Shown in pieces: positions 49,427-57,140 of a DNA stretch of 64,000 bases (the first letter of the stretch is position 1; every line of letters begins with the position of its first letter). The stretch is from an uncultured Oscillospiraceae bacterium (lineage in GTDB: Bacteria > Bacillota > Clostridia > Oscillospirales > Oscillospiraceae): assembly GCA_900759385.1 (NCBI GenBank), contig CAAEUZ010000111.1:17911-81910 (forward strand), read 5' to 3'. Below the pieces are notes generated by a model. It was not told the origin of the DNA, did no database searches, and saw only the letters and a program-made list of their open reading frames with translations. A program made the position numbers and the translations under genes.

Positions 49427-49459
49427 GGCACAAGCCGCCCCCTTTGGGCGGCTTGTGCC
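49427..49459 (+). terminator. Hairpin after the tlpA-like gene
   Basis: A 14-bp stem GGCACAAGCCGCCC with its complement, short loop, no T-tract. It probably ends or stabilises the ccdA operon transcript. Confidence 0.6.
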
Positions 49460-49484
49460 GGAATGAAAGCCTTACGGCGCGATG

Positions 49485-49524
49485 GTGACATTATCACTGA
49501 AGTGCGGTAAAAAATGAGTATAAT
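49485..49524 (+). promoter_or_regulatory. Class II activator site and promoter of the thioredoxin gene
   Basis: Palindrome GTGAC-ATT-ATCAC (49485-49497), 21 bp, TATAAT (49519-49524). Centre near -40. No -35 hexamer. Confidence 0.75.
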
Positions 49525-49562
49525 AAAAGCATAAAATAAGAAAAGCAAAGGAGGGCATATAC

Positions 49563-49868
49563 ATGTCCGTCATCAACATCAATAACGCCAATTTCCAGGA
49601 TGAAGTGCTCAACTCGGAGAAGCCGGTCCTGCTGGATTTCTGGGCCCCCTGGTGCGGCCCCTGCCGTATGGTAGCCCCGCTGGTGGATGAGATAGCCGTA
49701 GAGCGCGCAGACATCAAGGTGGGCAAGGTGAACGTTGACGAGCAGCCGCAGCTGGCGGCGCAGTTCGGCGTCATGAGCATCCCCACGCTGGTCGTCATGA
49801 AAGACGGCAAGGTTACCAATAAGGCCGTGGGCGCCAGACCCAAGGCGCAGATCCTGGGCCTGCTGTGA
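49563..49868 (+). CDS. trxA: Thioredoxin
   Basis: 101 residues behind AAAGGAGGGC. Active site WCGPC (Cys31, Cys34) and cis-Pro in SIPTLVVMKDG. A cytoplasmic disulfide reductase. It probably supplies electrons to CcdA and is co-transcribed with the rhodanese, 10 nt downstream. No thioredoxin reductase gene in the window. Confidence 0.95.
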   Translation: MSVININNANFQDEVLNSEKPVLLDFWAPWCGPCRMVAPLVDEIAVERADIKVGKVNVDEQPQLAAQFGVMSIPTLVVMKDGKVTNKAVGARPKAQILGLL

Positions 49869-49878
49869 GGGCGAGGCT

Positions 49879-50199
49879 ATGGGATTTCTTGACCTCTTTA
49901 AAAGGCCGGACATCAACAGGGAAGTAGGCGAGTGCGGCTCCGTGCCCGGGGCCGTGCTCGTGGATGTACGCAGCCGGCAGGAGTACCTCGAGGGACACAT
50001 CCCCGGGAGCAGGAACGTGCCCCTGCAGGACATAGCCGGAGCGGCCGGTGAGCTGGGCCCGAAGGATACGCCGCTTTTTCTCTATTGCTACAGCGGTGCC
50101 CGAAGCGGTCAGGCGGCCGGCGCTCTTCGCGGCATGGGCTACACCAACGTGAAAAACATAGGCGGCATCGCCGCGTGGAGAGGTGCGGTCGAGCGCTGA
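49879..50199 (+). CDS. Rhodanese-like sulfurtransferase
   Basis: 106 residues. Single rhodanese domain: LVDVRSRQEYLEGHIPGSRNVPL and active-site loop CYSGARSG with Cys70. It carries sulfur as a persulfide between donors and acceptors. Next to thioredoxin, which can release that sulfur as sulfide. Confidence 0.92.
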   Translation: MGFLDLFKRPDINREVGECGSVPGAVLVDVRSRQEYLEGHIPGSRNVPLQDIAGAAGELGPKDTPLFLYCYSGARSGQAAGALRGMGYTNVKNIGGIAAWRGAVER

Positions 50200-50220
50200 C
50201 CGCCGGCATGCTGCCCGAGC

Positions 50221-50261
50221 GTGATAAAATCACGGAACCGGTCTGAGCCGTGCGCTATACT
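50221..50261 (+). promoter_or_regulatory. Class II activator site and promoter of the ferredoxin pair
   Basis: Palindrome GTGAT-AAA-ATCAC (50221-50233), 22 bp, TATACT (50256-50261). Centre about -41. No -35 hexamer. Confidence 0.75.
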
Positions 50262-50290
50262 GATGCCATTCCGGCAGCAGGAGGAATCAT

Positions 50291-50497
50291 ATGAGTGTGG
50301 AGAAAAAACGCAGAAGGGCAGTGGTGGACGAGAAAGCCTGTGTCGCCTGCGGATGCTGTGTCAAAGTGTGTCCCCTCGGGGCAATCGAGGTAGTCCGGGG
50401 CATTGCGGCCAGGGTGGACTGGAGCAAATGCGTCGGCTGCGGGAAGTGCGCAAAGGAGTGCCCCGCCTCCGTCATTGCAGTAGGGGAGGCGGCATGA
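50291..50497 (+). CDS. Two-cluster [4Fe-4S] ferredoxin
   Basis: 68 residues behind AGGAGG. Two C-x2-C-x2-C-x3-C-P motifs (Cys17, 20, 23, 27 and Cys47, 50, 53, 57) identify a low-potential bacterial ferredoxin. It overlaps the membrane Fe-S gene downstream (ATGA), so the two likely form an electron-delivery pair. Confidence 0.93.
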   Translation: MSVEKKRRRAVVDEKACVACGCCVKVCPLGAIEVVRGIAARVDWSKCVGCGKCAKECPASVIAVGEAA

Positions 50498-51066
50498 TGA
50501 AAAAGCGCTGGTATGACTACCTGTGGATCGCCTCCCTGGCCTATCTTATCCTGGGCTTCTTCAACATACTCTTTGCCTGGCTGGGGCTCCTGTGCTTCTT
50601 GATCCCGCTCATCATATCCATAGCCAGCGGTACCAAGGGCTACTGCAACCGGTATTGCGGCCGCGGCCAGCTGTTCGCCCTTATCGGCGGGAGGTTCGGC
50701 CTGTCCCGCCGCAGGGACATCCCGCAGTGGATGAAGAGCAGGGCGTTCCGCTACGGTTTCCTGGCGTTCTTCCTGGTGATGTTCTGCCAGATGCTGTGGA
50801 GCACTTATCTCGTCTTCGCCGGGGCCCAGGACCTGAGGCAGGCGGTCACGCTGCTCTGGACCTTCCGGCTCCCCTGGGACTGGGCGTATCACGGGACGCT
50901 GTTCCACCCCGGAGTGGCCCAGTTCGCCTTCGGCTTTTACGGCGTTATGCTGACGTCAACCGTTTTGGGCCTCATCACCATGGCCCTTTTCAAGCCCCGC
51001 AGCTGGTGCGTCTACTGCCCCATGGGGACCATGACTCAGCTGATATGCCGCGCAAAAGCAAAATAA
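50494..51066 (+). CDS. NapH/YccM-like membrane Fe-S protein
   Basis: 190 residues from ATG 50494 (a second ATG follows directly). About four membrane helices with two cysteine pairs near the cytoplasmic face: GYCNRYCGRG (Cys51, Cys55) and SWCVYCPMGTM (Cys172, Cys175). It resembles the polyferredoxin-like membrane modules (NapH, YccM, RnfB-associated) but with too few cysteines for two complete clusters. With the ferredoxin upstream it could move electrons across or into the membrane. The electron acceptor is unknown. Confidence 0.78.
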   Translation: MMKKRWYDYLWIASLAYLILGFFNILFAWLGLLCFLIPLIISIASGTKGYCNRYCGRGQLFALIGGRFGLSRRRDIPQWMKSRAFRYGFLAFFLVMFCQMLWSTYLVFAGAQDLRQAVTLLWTFRLPWDWAYHGTLFHPGVAQFAFGFYGVMLTSTVLGLITMALFKPRSWCVYCPMGTMTQLICRAKAK

Positions 51067-51070
51067 ACAT

Positions 51071-51120
51071 AAGGCGTCTTTGCCGGATTCCCTCCCCGGC
51101 AAAGGCGCCTTATGCTTTTT
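51071..51120. terminator. Terminator between ferredoxin pair and Crp/Fnr gene
   Basis: A 16-bp near-perfect stem AAGGCGTCTTTGCCGG with its partner CCGGCAAAGGCGCCTT, followed by ATGCTTTTTCCG on the plus strand. Confidence 0.8.
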
Positions 51121-51132
51121 CCGTTCCTCATC

Positions 51133-51792
51133 TCAGCCTCCGGTGAGGCTCTCCAGCTGTTCCCGGCCGGTGAGCTCCACAGTGCCACGCGAGAGCTTCA
51201 CCAGGCCCTCGCCCTGGAAGTATCGCAGCATCCTGGTCACGACCTCGCGGGCTGTACCCATGTGCCTGCCTATGGTTTCGTGCGTGATTTTCAGGGCGTC
51301 AGTTCCCTCGAGCGCGCTCTCCTCCAGCAGGAAGTGAGCCAGACGCCTGTCGAGGCTCTTCCACATTATCTGCTCGATCAGCCACATGACCTCCGAAAAA
51401 CGCGCCGCCATTATCTCGTTGGTGAAGTTGGCCAGCGGGGCCGACTCTTCCATGACCTGTTTATAGACATCAGCGGGGATTACCCACAGGTCTGTGTCCT
51501 TTTCGGCCTCGATCATCACTTCAAACTGTATGGACCGAATGATGCATGACGCCGAAAACAGGCAGATGTCGCGCTCGAACAGCCTGTATATGGTGATCTC
51601 CCGCCCCTCGTCCGAGAGGATGTATGCCCTGAGCTGTCCGCGGCGGACGAGCAGCAGGCCGGTGCAGTCCGCGTCCCCGCTGTGCAGGACCGTGCCCTTT
51701 TTTACGGAACGTCCGGCTGTGCCGCCCGTCAGCCGGCGCTGCTGGGAAGGGGTGAGTTTTTTCCAGATGGGGAAGTAGTCTTGCAGTTCCAT
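51133..51792 (-). CDS. Crp/Fnr-family transcriptional regulator
   Basis: 219 residues from ATG 51792 behind AGGAGAG. N-terminal cNMP-like sensor barrel (TVLHSGDADCTGLLLVRRGQLRAYILSDEGREITIYRL), long dimer helix, and C-terminal Crp helix-turn-helix (ALKITHETIGRHMGTAREVVTRMLRYFQGEGLVKLSRGTVEL). It has two cysteines in the sensor (CLFSASC) and one before it, but no Fnr-type N-terminal cluster. It is the obvious candidate to bind the three GTGAY-N3-RTCAC sites in the locus upstream. It has a strong constitutive-type promoter. Confidence 0.92.
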   Translation of the reverse strand: MELQDYFPIWKKLTPSQQRRLTGGTAGRSVKKGTVLHSGDADCTGLLLVRRGQLRAYILSDEGREITIYRLFERDICLFSASCIIRSIQFEVMIEAEKDTDLWVIPADVYKQVMEESAPLANFTNEIMAARFSEVMWLIEQIMWKSLDRRLAHFLLEESALEGTDALKITHETIGRHMGTAREVVTRMLRYFQGEGLVKLSRGTVELTGREQLESLTGG

Positions 51793-51820
51793 GGCGCACT
51801 CTCCTGTCAAAGTCAGTACC

Positions 51821-51849
51821 AGTATAAGTCTGTTTGCCCGATGTGTCAA
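51821..51849 (-). promoter_or_regulatory. Promoter of the Crp/Fnr gene
   Basis: On the minus strand TTGACA (51849-51844) and TATACT (51826-51821), 17 bp apart. A consensus sigma-70 promoter with no palindrome of the local type. Confidence 0.8.
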
Positions 51850-51905
51850 TTTGATACTCGCAGGCCCTGTGCCTCTCTGCGGATAAGTGTGCGGCGCATG
51901 TGTCC

Positions 51906-52439
51906 TTAAGCACCTCCGAGCGGTTCATAGCTGAAGTTGAGCTCCGGCTGGTTTACGCCCGAGCGCAGAAGGATCTTACGCCCGGCGTCCCTGCTGCCCT
52001 GGAAGGCAGGGGGGCCGGCCTCCGGCTGGTTGCTCCGGATGCTTATGTCGTAATCCGTCTCACGCCCCGGCAGCAGGCAGAAAACTGAGCCGGAGTCGCT
52101 GTCCATGGACAGGTATTTTGTATACACCCCACGCACGCGCAGCGAACCTGAGCCGGTTTTCAGCGGCTCCTCATGCCTGTCATTGCCGGCCGTGCGGCTC
52201 TCGTGCAGGTCGATAATCAGGTCGGCTTGCTGTATGGTGCTGATGCGCTGGGCTGTGATAAGCACGGCGGCGTTCTTCGCCTTCGAGGCCAGCGCCTTCC
52301 TGAGCGCGGCGTCGGTTCCGAAGTCCGGCGTGGAGACTATGAGCGAGCCCGTCACGTCGATGATGAGCAGCAGCACTGCCGCTGCGCACAGCCAGCGGCG
52401 CGGCTTGATAAACTGCGGGATCAGCTTCGTTCTTCTCAA
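51906..52439 (-). pseudogene. ABC exporter relic with its middle deleted
   Basis: TTG 52439 behind AGGAAAGG begins MRRTKLIPQFIKPRRWLCAAAVLLLIIDVTGSLIV, the usual N-terminus of a MsbA-like half-exporter. It jumps straight to FGTDAALRKAL...AAVLITAQRISTIQQADLIIDLHESRTAGNDRHEEPLK, the D-loop to H-loop end of the ATPase domain. About 400-450 residues, including Walker A, are gone. The remaining 80 codons do not match the family. It cannot be a functional transporter. Confidence 0.7.
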
Positions 52440-52474
52440 TCCTTTCCTGAAAATATGAAAATTGCGCCCGGTTG

Positions 52475-52891
52475 TTATCTCAAATAACCGGGCGCACCCG
52501 ACATCTTCTCAGGCTTCGCGGCCGCGGCCGGAAACCCTCCGATGAATACCTGTTGACTATTTGCGGAAACGCTGTCCGGCGCGCTGCGGATTGAATTGCT
52601 GAACTTGCGTATTAGTTTTGTCAGGGTGTCCTGCTCGTCCTCGTCCATCCGCTGCCAGGACCGCTTTTCCGCCCGGTACATTTGCAGCACGTTCTGTTCC
52701 ACAAAGGCTCGCCCGCGCTCGGTCAGAACCGCGCGCTCGGAGCGCTGACATCCCTCATACGGTTCCAGAGAGACCCGACCCCTTTCCCGCAGCTGCATGA
52801 AAGCCGAATTCAGCGTCTGCCTGCTGAGATGAAGGCGGCTGCTTATCTGGCTCTGGGCCTCGGCGCGCTCAGGCGCGTCCGATGCGGACAC
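52475..52891 (-). pseudogene. MarR-family regulator relic, N-terminus lost
   Basis: The frame QSQISSRLHLSRQTLNSAFMQLRERGRVSLEP...RAVLTERGRAFVEQNVLQMYRAEKRSWQRMDEDEQDTLTKL is the winged helix and dimer helix of MarR proteins. The first 40-50 residues are missing: the frame begins at the inverted repeat 52889-52924. MarR followed by ABC exporter genes is a common clostridial efflux locus, which fits the relic downstream. Confidence 0.7.
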
Positions 52892-52924
52892 AAATCAGGC
52901 CGCGTGAAAACAGCCTGATTTGTG
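52889..52924. repeat. 12-bp inverted repeat at the MarR relic boundary
   Basis: CACAAATCAGGC (52889-52900) and GCCTGATTTGTG (52913-52924) around a 12-nt loop. It may be an operator of the lost MarR protein, a hairpin, or a deletion endpoint. Confidence 0.6.
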
Positions 52925-52936
52925 CACACTGCGTTC

Positions 52937-53030
52937 TTGCAATTTCAGCCGTTTTATGGTAATATCTCACCACCGGCCCAGGTCAGGCCGGAATCTTTTA
53001 AGCCATTAGTTAGACGCGACTAACTAATGG
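52937..53030 (+). promoter_or_regulatory. Promoter and DtxR-like operator of the siderophore ABC operon
   Basis: TTGCAA (52937-52942), 17 bp, TAATAT (52960-52965). Downstream at 53003-53030 lies the perfect dyad CCATTAGTTAG-N6-CTAACTAATGG. It resembles DtxR/IdeR-type boxes (TTAGGTTAG...CTAACCTAA), suggesting iron repression, though it could also be an mRNA hairpin. Confidence 0.65.
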
Positions 53031-53052
53031 CGCGGGATAAGGGGGGCCTAAG

Positions 53053-54096
53053 ATAAAGAAGTACACATCGACTGTCATACTCGCCGCAGCTCTGCTGGTG
53101 CTGTCGGCCGTGTCGCTGTTCATAGGAGTGCTGGACGTCGAATTGTCCGGGCTGCTTTCCGGGGACGGGGAGCAGTGGAGGATTTTTCTCATATCGCGTC
53201 TGCCGCGGCTCCTGGCCATACTCTGCACCGGAATCGGCATGAGCGTGGCGGGCCTTATTATGCAGCAGCTGTGCATGAACAAGTTCGTCTCTCCGACGAC
53301 GGGCGCGACCATATCCTCCGCCCAGCTCGGGATACTGATTGCACTGCTGTTCATGCCGGGGTCCACGCTCTGGAGCAGGGCGGTCTTTGCCTTCGCCGCC
53401 GCCGTGCTCGGCACATGGATTTTCGTCTGGTTCATACAGCGCATTCAGTTCAAGGACGTGGTCATGGTACCGCTGGTGGGCATCATGTTCGGCAACGTTA
53501 TCTCCGGCGTCACGAACTTCCTGGCATACAAATACGAGATGACCCAGGCGCTCTCAACATGGCTGGTAGGCCACTTCTCGCTGGTGCTCAGGGGCAGGTA
53601 CGAGCTTGTCTATCTCGCCGTGCCGCTGGTCATACTCGCGTTCGTGTTTGCAAACCACTTCAATATTGTCGGCATGGGCAGGGACTTCTCCAAAAACCTC
53701 GGCGTACACTACAACCTCGTGCTGTTCCTGGGGCTGTCCATAGCCGCGATGATAACCGCCGCCGTGGTTGTCGTCGTCGGTTCGATAAGCTACATAGGAC
53801 TCATAGTTCCCAACGTCGTGGCCATGTTCAAGGGCGACAAGATACGCGGCACGCTGGTGGACACGGCGCTCTTCGGCGCGATCTTCGTCCTGGGCTGCGA
53901 TATGCTCGCGCGCGTGGTGATAGCGCCCTACGAGCTGCCGATTGAGCTCATAGTCGGCATCATAGGCAGCGTGATATTCATAGGCCTGCTGCTCTACCGC
54001 CTCAACCACGGGCGTAAGGCCGTGCGTCTCGGCGCTCCTGGCAGCAGCGGCTGCGCCGCTTCGCTGGGCGCGCTTGAAGGGAGCGACGCGGCATGA
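53053..54096 (+). CDS. FecCD-type siderophore permease (YclN-like), probable ATA start
   Basis: 347 residues if it starts at ATA 53053, which lies 6 nt after AAGGGGGG. No ATG, GTG or TTG lies in frame between the upstream stop (53038) and GTG 53098, and starting at the latter would delete half of the first membrane helix (KKYTSTVILAAALLVLSAVSLFIGVL). About nine helices follow, with FecCD motifs RLPRLLAILCTGIGMSVAGLIMQQL and VGSISYIGLIVPNVVA. It overlaps the next permease by 4 nt. Confidence 0.85.
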   Translation: MKKYTSTVILAAALLVLSAVSLFIGVLDVELSGLLSGDGEQWRIFLISRLPRLLAILCTGIGMSVAGLIMQQLCMNKFVSPTTGATISSAQLGILIALLFMPGSTLWSRAVFAFAAAVLGTWIFVWFIQRIQFKDVVMVPLVGIMFGNVISGVTNFLAYKYEMTQALSTWLVGHFSLVLRGRYELVYLAVPLVILAFVFANHFNIVGMGRDFSKNLGVHYNLVLFLGLSIAAMITAAVVVVVGSISYIGLIVPNVVAMFKGDKIRGTLVDTALFGAIFVLGCDMLARVVIAPYELPIELIVGIIGSVIFIGLLLYRLNHGRKAVRLGAPGSSGCAASLGALEGSDAA

Positions 54097-55073
54097 TAAA
54101 CACTGTTTCTTACCGCGCCAACGTGCGCAGGCTCATCATACTCTCCGCGCTCGTGCTGCTCTGCGCCGTGCTCTACATGCTCGTGGAGGTCAATTTCGGA
54201 AACTCGAAGCTCTTCGCCTACTCCATGCGCATCCGCGTGCCCAAGCTCATAGTAATGCTGATAACGGCCTTTGCCATCGGCGGCGCCTCGATTGTGTTCC
54301 AGAGCATCATAAACAACACCATAGTAACGCCCTGCCTGCTGGGCATGAACAGCCTGTACACGCTCATACACACCGCGGTGGTGTTCGTCGCCGGCTCGGC
54401 GAGCATCGTCGCATCCAACGCGAACCTCGCCTTTGCGGTGGACGTGATGATCATGGGTGCAGCAGCGACGGTCATATACAGCTGGCTCTTCAAAAAGACG
54501 AAGCACAACGTGCTCTACGTCCTGCTTGTGGGCACGGTGCTCACGAGCTTTTTCTCGAGCATCCAGAGCACATTGACCCGTGTCATGGACCCGAACGAGT
54601 ACGATACGCTCCTCAACAACCTTGTTGCGAGCTTTTCCAACGTGAACAGCGAGATAATCGTGTTCTGCCTCGCGCTGATCGCGCTCATCATCTTCGCGCT
54701 GAGAAAGGAGCTCGCGCTGCTCGATGTGCTCACTCTGGGCAGGGACCAGGCGACAAACCTCGGCGTGGACTACGACAAATGCATACGCCGGCTGCTGCTG
54801 GGCGTCACGCTCTGCATCGCCGTGGCCACGGCGATGGTGGGACCGATATCCTTTCTCGGCCTCATCATAGCGAACCTTTCACGGCAGCTCCTGCGTACCT
54901 ACAGACACTGGCAGCTCGTGCTGGGCAGCGCGTTTTTCGGCATGATAGTGCTGGTTTTCGGCCAGTTGCTGGTAGAGCACGCTTTTTCCTACGCAATACC
55001 GGTCAGCGTGTTCATAACCGTGGGCGGCGGGATATATTTCCTCTACCTGCTGCTCGCCAGAAAGAAGGTGTAA
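54093..55073 (+). CDS. FecCD-type siderophore permease (YclO-like)
   Basis: 326 residues. Second membrane subunit of the importer, about nine helices, with RIRVPKLIVMLITAFAIGGASIVFQSI and VGPISFLGLIIANLSRQLL, the cytoplasmic loop that contacts the ATPase. It is translationally coupled to the first permease (ATGA) and 3 nt before the ATPase. Permease-permease-ATPase-binding protein is the order of B. subtilis yclNOPQ. Confidence 0.92.
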   Translation: MINTVSYRANVRRLIILSALVLLCAVLYMLVEVNFGNSKLFAYSMRIRVPKLIVMLITAFAIGGASIVFQSIINNTIVTPCLLGMNSLYTLIHTAVVFVAGSASIVASNANLAFAVDVMIMGAAATVIYSWLFKKTKHNVLYVLLVGTVLTSFFSSIQSTLTRVMDPNEYDTLLNNLVASFSNVNSEIIVFCLALIALIIFALRKELALLDVLTLGRDQATNLGVDYDKCIRRLLLGVTLCIAVATAMVGPISFLGLIIANLSRQLLRTYRHWQLVLGSAFFGMIVLVFGQLLVEHAFSYAIPVSVFITVGGGIYFLYLLLARKKV

Positions 55074-55076
55074 TCT

Positions 55077-55829
55077 GTGGAAATACGTGAACTTACAAAG
55101 CGCTACGACGGCAGGGCCGTCGTGGACGGAGTGAGCTTCGGGATACCCAGGGGCAAGGTCACCAGCTTTATCGGCCCCAACGGCGCGGGCAAGAGCACCG
55201 TCATGGGCATGATCTCCCGCCTCATCGCCAGGGACGCGGGCGAGGTGGATTTTTCCGGCCGTGACTTGAAGCAGTGGAAGAGCAAGGAGCTCAGCCGCCG
55301 CCTGGCCATACTCACGCAGACGAACAATGTGCAGATGAAGCTCACCGTGGAGGAGCTGGTGGCCTTCGGCCGCTTTCCATACTCCGGCGGGCGGCTCACA
55401 GCGGAGGACAGGGAGATCATAACCCGCGCCATAGATTACATGGAGCTGGGAGATATGCGCACGCAGTTCATAGACGAGCTGTCCGGCGGTCAGCGTCAGA
55501 GAGCCTACATAGCGATGGTCATAGCGCAGGACACAGAGTACGTCCTGCTCGACGAGCCGACGAACAGCCTCGACATATACCACGCCACACGCATGATGAA
55601 GATAGTCCGCCGCCTATGTGACGAGCTGGGCAAAACTGTCGTGCTGGTGCTGCACGAGATAAATTACGCGGCATTCTACTCCGATTATATCTGTGCGTTT
55701 GTGAACGGCAGGATAGCCGCCTTCGGCACCGTGGAGGAGGTGATGACAAAAGATACGCTGCACGGCATATATAACGTGGACTTTGAGATACTCACGGTTC
55801 AGGGCAAGCCCCTGTCACTCTACTATTAA
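55077..55829 (+). CDS. Siderophore ABC transporter ATP-binding protein (YclP-like)
   Basis: 250 residues from GTG 55077. Walker A GPNGAGKS (33-40), Q-loop LTQTNN, signature LSGGQRQR, Walker B YVLLDEPTNSLD, switch His in VLHEINYA. The close match to FepC/YclP-type ATPases fits iron-siderophore import. Confidence 0.94.
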   Translation: MEIRELTKRYDGRAVVDGVSFGIPRGKVTSFIGPNGAGKSTVMGMISRLIARDAGEVDFSGRDLKQWKSKELSRRLAILTQTNNVQMKLTVEELVAFGRFPYSGGRLTAEDREIITRAIDYMELGDMRTQFIDELSGGQRQRAYIAMVIAQDTEYVLLDEPTNSLDIYHATRMMKIVRRLCDELGKTVVLVLHEINYAAFYSDYICAFVNGRIAAFGTVEEVMTKDTLHGIYNVDFEILTVQGKPLSLYY

Positions 55830-55850
55830 TTAAAGACAAGGAGAAGTTTA

Positions 55851-56870
55851 ATGAAGAAGCTTACTGCAACAGCCCTCGCGCTTGTAATGCTGCTCGCGCT
55901 CGCCGCCTGCGGCACTGACAGCGGCAGCGCCGCCACTGACCCCGCGGAGGGCACCTCCGCCGCACCGACTGAGGCCGCAGCGGAGAGCGCCGCTCCGGAG
56001 ACCGTCACCATCACAAGCCTCAACTCCGCAGGCGAGAAAGCCGAGCTGGAGGTGCCATACGACCCTCAGCGCATAGCGATACTTGACATGGCCAGCCTGG
56101 ACATCCTCGACGCTCTCGGCGTCGGCGACAGAGTTGTCGGCAGCGCCTCGACGGCTATCGACTACCTCCAGAGCTACGTCACCGACGAGGCCGTCTCCAA
56201 CCTCGGCACCATAAAGGAGGCCGACCTCGAGGCTGTCATGGCCTGCGAGCCTGATATCATCTTCATAGGCGGCCGCCTGAGTGCCAGCTACGACGCGCTC
56301 AGCGAGATAGCACCCGTGGTCTATCTCGCCACCGACTCTGAGCTGGGCGTTGTCGAGAGCGTCCGGCAGAACGCGAACACGATAGCCAGCATCTTCGGCC
56401 TTGAGGACGAGGTCGCGGAGCTGATGGATGGCTTCGATGCGCGCATCGAGGCGCTCAACGAGGTCACCGACGGACTGACCGCCGTGGTCGGCCTGTGCAC
56501 CTCCGGCAGCTTCAACGTCCTCGGCAATGACGGGCGCTGCTCCATCGTGGGCCGAGAGGCGGGTTTTGAAAACGTTGGCGTGGACGCGGAGCTTGATACC
56601 TCCACCCACGGCAACGAGGTCAGCTTCGAGTTCATTGTGCAGGTTGACCCCGATTACATAGTCGTCCTTGACCGCGACGCCGCCATCGGCACCGAGGGCG
56701 CGCAGCTCGCGCAGGAGATAGTTGAAAACGAGCTGGTAATGAGTACACGCGCCTATCAGGACGGGCACATCATCTACCTCGCTCATCCCGCCGTGTGGTA
56801 CACCGCCGAGGGCGGCATCACCGCGCTGGACATCATGCTGCAGGATCTCGAGAGTGAATTGCTCGCATAA
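55851..56870 (+). CDS. Siderophore-binding lipoprotein (YclQ/FatB-like)
   Basis: 339 residues behind AAGGAGAAG. Lipobox ALAACG, a short Ala/Thr/Glu linker, then a type III substrate-binding fold: VPYDPQRIAILDMASLDILDALGVGDRVVG, IKEADLEAVMACEPDIIFIGGR, and IVQVDPDYIVVLDRDAAIG. It binds the iron-siderophore outside the cell and delivers it to the permeases. Catecholate or petrobactin-type ligands are known for YclQ; the ligand here is inferred. Confidence 0.92.
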   Translation: MKKLTATALALVMLLALAACGTDSGSAATDPAEGTSAAPTEAAAESAAPETVTITSLNSAGEKAELEVPYDPQRIAILDMASLDILDALGVGDRVVGSASTAIDYLQSYVTDEAVSNLGTIKEADLEAVMACEPDIIFIGGRLSASYDALSEIAPVVYLATDSELGVVESVRQNANTIASIFGLEDEVAELMDGFDARIEALNEVTDGLTAVVGLCTSGSFNVLGNDGRCSIVGREAGFENVGVDAELDTSTHGNEVSFEFIVQVDPDYIVVLDRDAAIGTEGAQLAQEIVENELVMSTRAYQDGHIIYLAHPAVWYTAEGGITALDIMLQDLESELLA

Positions 56871-56889
56871 ACGGCATAAATACTAAAAC

Positions 56890-56915
56890 AGGGCGGCCCG
56901 GCAGGGTCGCCCTTT
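56890..56915 (+). terminator. Hairpin after the siderophore operon
   Basis: Imperfect stem AGGGCGGCC / GGTCGCCCT followed by TTG. A weak terminator candidate. Confidence 0.45.
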
Positions 56916-57099
56916 GACGCATGGCTCCGAAATGCCCCCATCTGCGCCGCCACACGGTGCGAGCGCGTCAGCCTGCTCATATGTCTGCGCAATTATTTCA
57001 GTGATTGAAGCGCAAAGCCGCGTTGCGCTTTGCAAAAGCATAACGCGCGCAAATATCCGCGCAACTTGCGTTCTGAAAGGACCAAGCAAAGCCGAACAG

Positions 57100-57140
57100 A
57101 TAAAGCGCCGAGCTCAAGGAATTTGAGCTCGGCGCTTTAT
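57100..57140 (-). terminator. Terminator of the tetR gene
   Basis: An 18-bp perfect stem ATAAAGCGCCGAGCTCAA with its complement around a 5-nt loop. It overlaps the tetR stop codon. Confidence 0.75.
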
